In this document: piece by piece, positions 56,300-64,000 of the stretch
Numbering within the stretch: position 1 is the stretch's first letter
How the letters are laid out: each line of letters begins with the position of its first letter
From: Chrysaora quinquecirrha
Lineage: Eukaryota; Cnidaria; Scyphozoa; Semaeostomeae; Pelagiidae
Assembly: GCA_014526335.1 (NCBI GenBank)
Contig: JACTAT010000039.1
Coordinates: 1,074,391 to 1,138,390 of the forward strand
Direction: 5' to 3'
DNA: 64,000 nt
Made by a program: the position numbers and the translations under genes
Notes under the pieces: generated by a model
What the model was told of the DNA's origin: nothing
Seen by the model: the letters and a program-made list of their open reading frames with translations, nothing else
The model's database searches: none

Positions 56300-57242
56300 T
56301 TATTGATATCTCCATGAATCCATTGTTTTCTTTCTAAATTTTTCATACAAATAATCATCTGATGCTTTGTCTTTTCCTGCTTTCCTTTTCCCCGTCTCAG
56401 ACTTACTACCACTAGCTCCAGAAATTTCAGAGTCAATAATATCAGGACCAACAACAGGACCCTTAGATTTCTCATTCCCAGTCATTACTTCCTCCATTTT
56501 TGCCTTTTCTTTCTGTTTCTCTCTATCCAATGCTTTTTTCTCATTATAGAATCTATCATGATGCAGAAAATTTGATGCGAGGTTAGTGGGGACAAAATCA
56601 GATGTCTTTTTGTTTTTATTTTTACTTTCATTAAGAAACTTCATCTTAGCTTCTTCAGTAGCTTCAATATTCTTAATTTTAGCTTCAATTCCAAGAGGCA
56701 CCTCAGGAATTCCTGATAACATCTGATTTGATAACATTTCTTCTGATTTCATAACTTTTGAAGAAACATTTATGTAATCAGGAACTTGATAAAGCAGATC
56801 TTCTTTTGTTTTTGGTTTTTCTTTCAATTTATTTTCCTCTTTTCCTTGTCCTTTCCTTTTTGCAACTTCATTTTCAATGAAGCGTAACATTTCTACATCT
56901 TCATCCCTCCTGTTTGTCTCCAGAGAAAATTACTTCCCAAATTAGTGACGTCTTTATCACTGGCATCATCAGTGCGATCTCTGTTTCTATCTTTTACAAA
57001 ATTCATATCAATTAGGCCTCCTGATTTTAATTTGAATGGATCGCTTACAACTGACTCAGTTTCGTCTATTTTTCGCCAAATGCGAGTCCATCAGCATTGA
57101 CGCCTTTTGGCCTAATTCTAAACTTCTGGATTTCCTTTAGTTCTTCGAGCTTTTCACTGACAGAATCTTTTTCATGTTGCTCTTCTTCTTCATCGTCGTC
57201 ATTTCTTCGCCTTCGACGATAGTTTCTCTGCTTAGAACTCAT
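56300..57242 (-). CDS. C9orf78: C9orf78/Tls1 family spliceosome-associated protein, frame broken twice
   Basis: Homologue of human C9orf78 (HCA59) and fission yeast Tls1, a nuclear splicing factor linked to BRR2/PRP8. Single-exon layout: ATG at 57242 (MSSKQRNYRRRRRND, with the family's basic-then-acidic start), RPKGVNADGLAFGEK, DPFKLKSGGLIDM, TNRRDE, EEMLSNQMLSGIPEV (highly conserved), FVPTN, DDYLYEKFRKK, TAA at 56300. The frame shifts once at the A-run 57069-57073 and again at the T-run read from 56926-56929. Each is explained by one missing base in a homopolymer; the 943-bp span plus two would encode about 314 aa (human 289). Conservation on both sides of each shift suggests sequencing error more than decay, but an intronless pseudogene cannot be excluded. 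AATAAA overlaps the stop. Start chosen by family N-terminus; an in-frame ATG at 57410 is less likely. Confidence 0.9.
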
Positions 57243-57418
57243 TTCAAAGATCACTTTGACAGTAAAAGAAAGGCAAGTGATGTCTGACTCTGAGGAGTTT
57301 GAAGTTGAACTGAAGTAACATTTGTTTTTTCTGCATTCTTCTGCGCAAGCGCAAAATCTACCATCTTGTTCGAGCCTCTTTCTCTTACTCAAATACGAGA
57401 CTAAGGACAATTTCCAAG
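57243..57418. promoter_or_regulatory. shared bidirectional promoter interval
   Basis: Only 176 bp separate the divergent start codons of the C9orf78 homologue (-) and CRCP (+). Contains TGCGCAAGCGCAAAATC, an NRF1-like palindrome (GCGCAnGCGC form). No TATA box in an expected place. Function inferred from geometry and the motif. Confidence 0.55.
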
Positions 57419-57799
57419 ATGGAAGTCGTGGATGAAAATGTTGCGATGTTGAGTAATTATGAAGTTCTTTCGTTATTAAAAGACTTTAAAGGAGGAAAAA
57501 ACCAACCAAGCAGTGTTGCAACAATATCTTACGAAGCTGTTAAATACTTAAAGCAAACTCCTTGCAAATTACAAAACCCAAAAGTTATTGATAAATTTAT
57601 GAAAGCGTTGATGCCTTATGAGTTCACGAAGGCTGAAAAACTACAACTTTTGAACCTAAGACCAACATCTGTTGTGGAATTACAACTGGTTCTAGAAGAA
57701 GTTGATGAAAGACTCAAATCAGAAGAAGAAATTGAGAAACTTCTTGAACTTATACAATCTATTCTTCCCACTGAGGAGAAAATGTCAACTAACTCTTGA
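57419..57799 (+). CDS. CRCP: CRCP / RNA polymerase III subunit RPC9
   Basis: Subunit of the Pol III stalk (RPC9/C17, paired with RPC8) that helps initiation at tRNA and 5S genes; the vertebrate protein was first named CGRP receptor component. 126 aa in one exon (human 148). Seen: MEVVDENVAMLSNYEVLSLL at the start, near-identical to the family, ISYEAVKYLKQTPC, and FTKAEKLQLLNLRPTSVVEL with VLEEVDERL, the HRDC-like domain core, then an acidic C-terminus and SILPTEE. The tail is shorter than human. ATG fixed by the conserved N-terminus. Head to head with C9orf78; downstream it runs into a satellite at 57945. Confidence 0.96.
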   Translation: MEVVDENVAMLSNYEVLSLLKDFKGGKNQPSSVATISYEAVKYLKQTPCKLQNPKVIDKFMKALMPYEFTKAEKLQLLNLRPTSVVELQLVLEEVDERLKSEEEIEKLLELIQSILPTEEKMSTNS

Positions 57800-57944
57800 G
57801 AAATTTGTGATATAAATAGAATTAATATTCATCAAATATAAACTGTATTTTGTTTCTTTTTTCTTTTCCTTCCTTTGAAAACTTATTAAGAGCAGAGACA
57901 AACGAGCCTCCAATTTGATCAGCTGATTGTAATTTATCGAAACA

Positions 57945-59110
57945 TTTTACAATATGTACGTCTGAAACATTCAAACATGCATCTGAAACAATCAAACGTT
58001 CGTCTGAAACGTTCAAAAATTCAAACGTGCGTCCGAAACATTCAAACGTTCGTCTGAAAACATTCAACAATTAAAATGTACGTCTGAAGCATTCAAACGT
58101 ATATCTCAAACATTCAATAATTCAAACGTGCGTCTGAAAACATTCAAACGTACGTCTGAAACATTCAAACACAGACATTCAAACATTCAAAGGCACGTTT
58201 GAAACATTGAAACATATGTTTTAAACATTCAAACATTCAAATATACGTCTAAAACATACAGACATTCAAACGTACGTCTGAAACATTCAAACACAGACAT
58301 TCAAACATTCAAAGGCACGTTTGAAACATTGAAACATATGTTTTAAACATTCAAACATACGTCTAAAACATACAGACATTCAAACGTAGGTCTGAAACAT
58401 TCAAACACAGACATTCAAACATTCAAAGGCACGTTTGAAACATATATTTTAAACATTCAAACATTCAAATATACGTCTAAAACATACAGACATTCAAACG
58501 TAGGTCTGAAACATTCAAACACAGACATTCAAACATTCAAAGGCACGTTTGAAACATTGAAACATATGTTTTAAACATTCAAACATTCAAACATACGTCT
58601 AAAACATACAGACATTCAAACGTAGGTCTGAAACATTCAAACACAGACATTCAAACATTCAAAGGCACGTTTGAAACATTGAAACATATGTTTTAAACAT
58701 TCAAACATTCAAATATACGTCTAAAACATACAGACATTCAAACGTACGTCTGAAACATTCAAACACAGACATTCAAACATTCAAAGGCACGTTTGAAACA
58801 TTGAAACATATGTTTTAAACATTCAAACATTCAAATATACGTCTAAAACATACAGACATTCAAACGTACGTCTGAAACATTCAAACACAGACATTCAAAC
58901 ATTCAAAGGCACGTTTGAAACATATATTTTAAACATTCAAACATTCAAATATACGTCTAAAACATTCAGACATTCAAATGTACGCGTGAAACATTCAGAA
59001 ATTCAAACGTACGTCTGAAACACTCAAAATTTCAAACGTGCGTCCGAAACATTCAAACGAATGTCTGAAAACATTCAATCACTCAAACGTACGTCTGAAA
59101 CATTCAAAAA
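57945..59110. repeat. satellite with 114/122-bp higher-order units
   Basis: The basic motif of about 20 bp is ACGTCTGAAACATTCAAAC. From about 58145 to 58960 it forms larger units marked by CACAGACATTCAAACATTC at about 58170, 58292, 58406, 58520, 58642, 58764 and 58886, i.e. spacings of 122 or 114 bp, differing by one 8-bp ATTCAAAC step. It sits between the convergent 3' ends of CRCP and DLD. Confidence 0.92.
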
Positions 59111-59550
59111 TCCGTGCAAAAAATTGCTGACGAAAAGGTATTCAAGGCCCTGGCTAAACTATTATCAAACACTGCTTTTCAAACATTTGAAATTTGAATG
59201 GGGTTTTGATAAGGAAAATCGCGATGGAAGTTTACAGAACAAATTTCGCTTCTTCGATATAAATAAACCAATTTCATAAAGCTGTTACCAAAATTTCCAG
59301 CATCTGATTGAATTAAATAGAAGCATGATCAATTGATATATTGCGACTATTAGACAGTAACTATGAAGGACAAATCATTGCAAAGGTGTAAAGGCCTAAA
59401 AGTTCAACTTACATTACTTCACAAGCTCCACACAAACGAAAAAAGTTCAAATTTACCGCCTTTAGCTCGACAAGGACAGTCAGCACCCATGTGTATTGAA
59501 TTATTTTATGTCAATATATTGGACAGTGTGTAAACCAAGGGTTTCTGTCA

Positions 59551-63616
<4,066 letters not shown>

Positions 63617-63736
63617 CTAGGGAGAAAATGTTTTACCTTAGATAAATTCATTTTCCACAACTATAATTAAGAGATGAACATCATGTAAAATAAACATTGA
63701 TCTGGCAAAATAAGAGCCATATTTCATTTGAGAGAC

Positions 63737-63928
63737 TTAGGTCCTGGACAAATGAACTGAACATTTCATTGAACATCTGCCAAAATCGAAGCTCAGTGAA
63801 AACTTCAGTTTATTTGGCCACCTCGTTCAGTTACTGAACATGGTTCAATGACTGTTTGATCGGAGTCAAAAATATTTGGTGAACAAAAATTGTTTGAGGT
63901 ATTTTCAGTTCATTTGGCCAGGGCCTTA
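63737..63928. mobile_element. TIR MITE, CCTGGCCAAATGAACTGAA ends
   Basis: Left TTAGGTCCTGGACAAATGAA, right (inverted) TAAGGCCCTGGCCAAATGAA; 192 bp. The interior repeats GAACATT/CAGTTCA motifs in both directions. Relative of 7713-8005 and 30703-30830 by its outer motif. 5' of the first visible DLD exon. Confidence 0.8.
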
Positions 63929-64000
63929 TAGCCATCATAGCAGTTATGGTTGTCATCGTCAGAGTTAAGACCTTACGAAGAAGGTCCCAAAAATATTCGA

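Overview
The window is animal (metazoan) nuclear DNA. Genes are split by GT-AG introns, introns are long and full of repeats, there is a canonical eukaryotic tRNA-Ala(AGC), and there are tRNA- and 5S-rRNA-derived SINEs, hairpin MITEs and several satellites. A Wnt ligand, a plasma-membrane Ca2+ ATPase with a calmodulin-binding tail, and the overall AT-rich, intron-rich, repeat-rich style suggest a non-bilaterian or lower invertebrate. An anthozoan cnidarian is my best guess, from general style only; no single feature proves it.

Layout. 1.2-5.8 kb (+): the last three coding exons of a divergent Wnt. 7.7-9.6 kb: a terminal-inverted-repeat MITE and a dead retroelement (reverse transcriptase plus zinc-knuckle/restriction-like endonuclease) walled in by CAAT microsatellites. 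9.8-14.6 kb (-): an SLC22-type organic-ion transporter with at least one exon not found. 17.1-20.9 kb: a 3.7-kb array of about 50 units of ~69 bp enclosed by degenerate MITE ends. 22.4-35.8 kb (-): a complete PMCA (ATP2B) gene of nine coding exons, 1169 aa, with many insertions in its introns. 36-43 kb: gene-poor, microsatellites, one tRNA-Ala. 43.4-56.0 kb (-): two head-to-tail SLC25A20-like mitochondrial carrier genes with matching intron positions. The downstream copy (A) is complete; the upstream copy (B) lacks the exons equivalent to A's exons 2 and 3, where a long AATCAAAG microsatellite now sits. 56.3-57.8 kb: an intronless C9orf78/Tls1 homologue (-) and an intronless CRCP/RPC9 (+), head to head 176 bp apart. 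The C9orf78 frame is broken twice, each time by one base in a homopolymer. 57.9-59.1 kb: a second satellite. 59.6-63.6 kb (-): the C-terminal half of dihydrolipoamide dehydrogenase, running off the right edge.

The genes do not form a pathway or operon. The carnitine carrier and DLD are both mitochondrial energy genes, but their closeness looks incidental. No CRISPR array, prokaryotic gene or viral gene was seen. The most unusual content is in the repeats: a MITE that seems to have seeded a satellite, 5S-derived SINEs with AAC tails, a retroelement fragment inside a microsatellite, and the exon loss at the carrier duplication.

Exon borders were read by eye from splice consensus, frame continuity and family conservation. 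No alignment or search was run.
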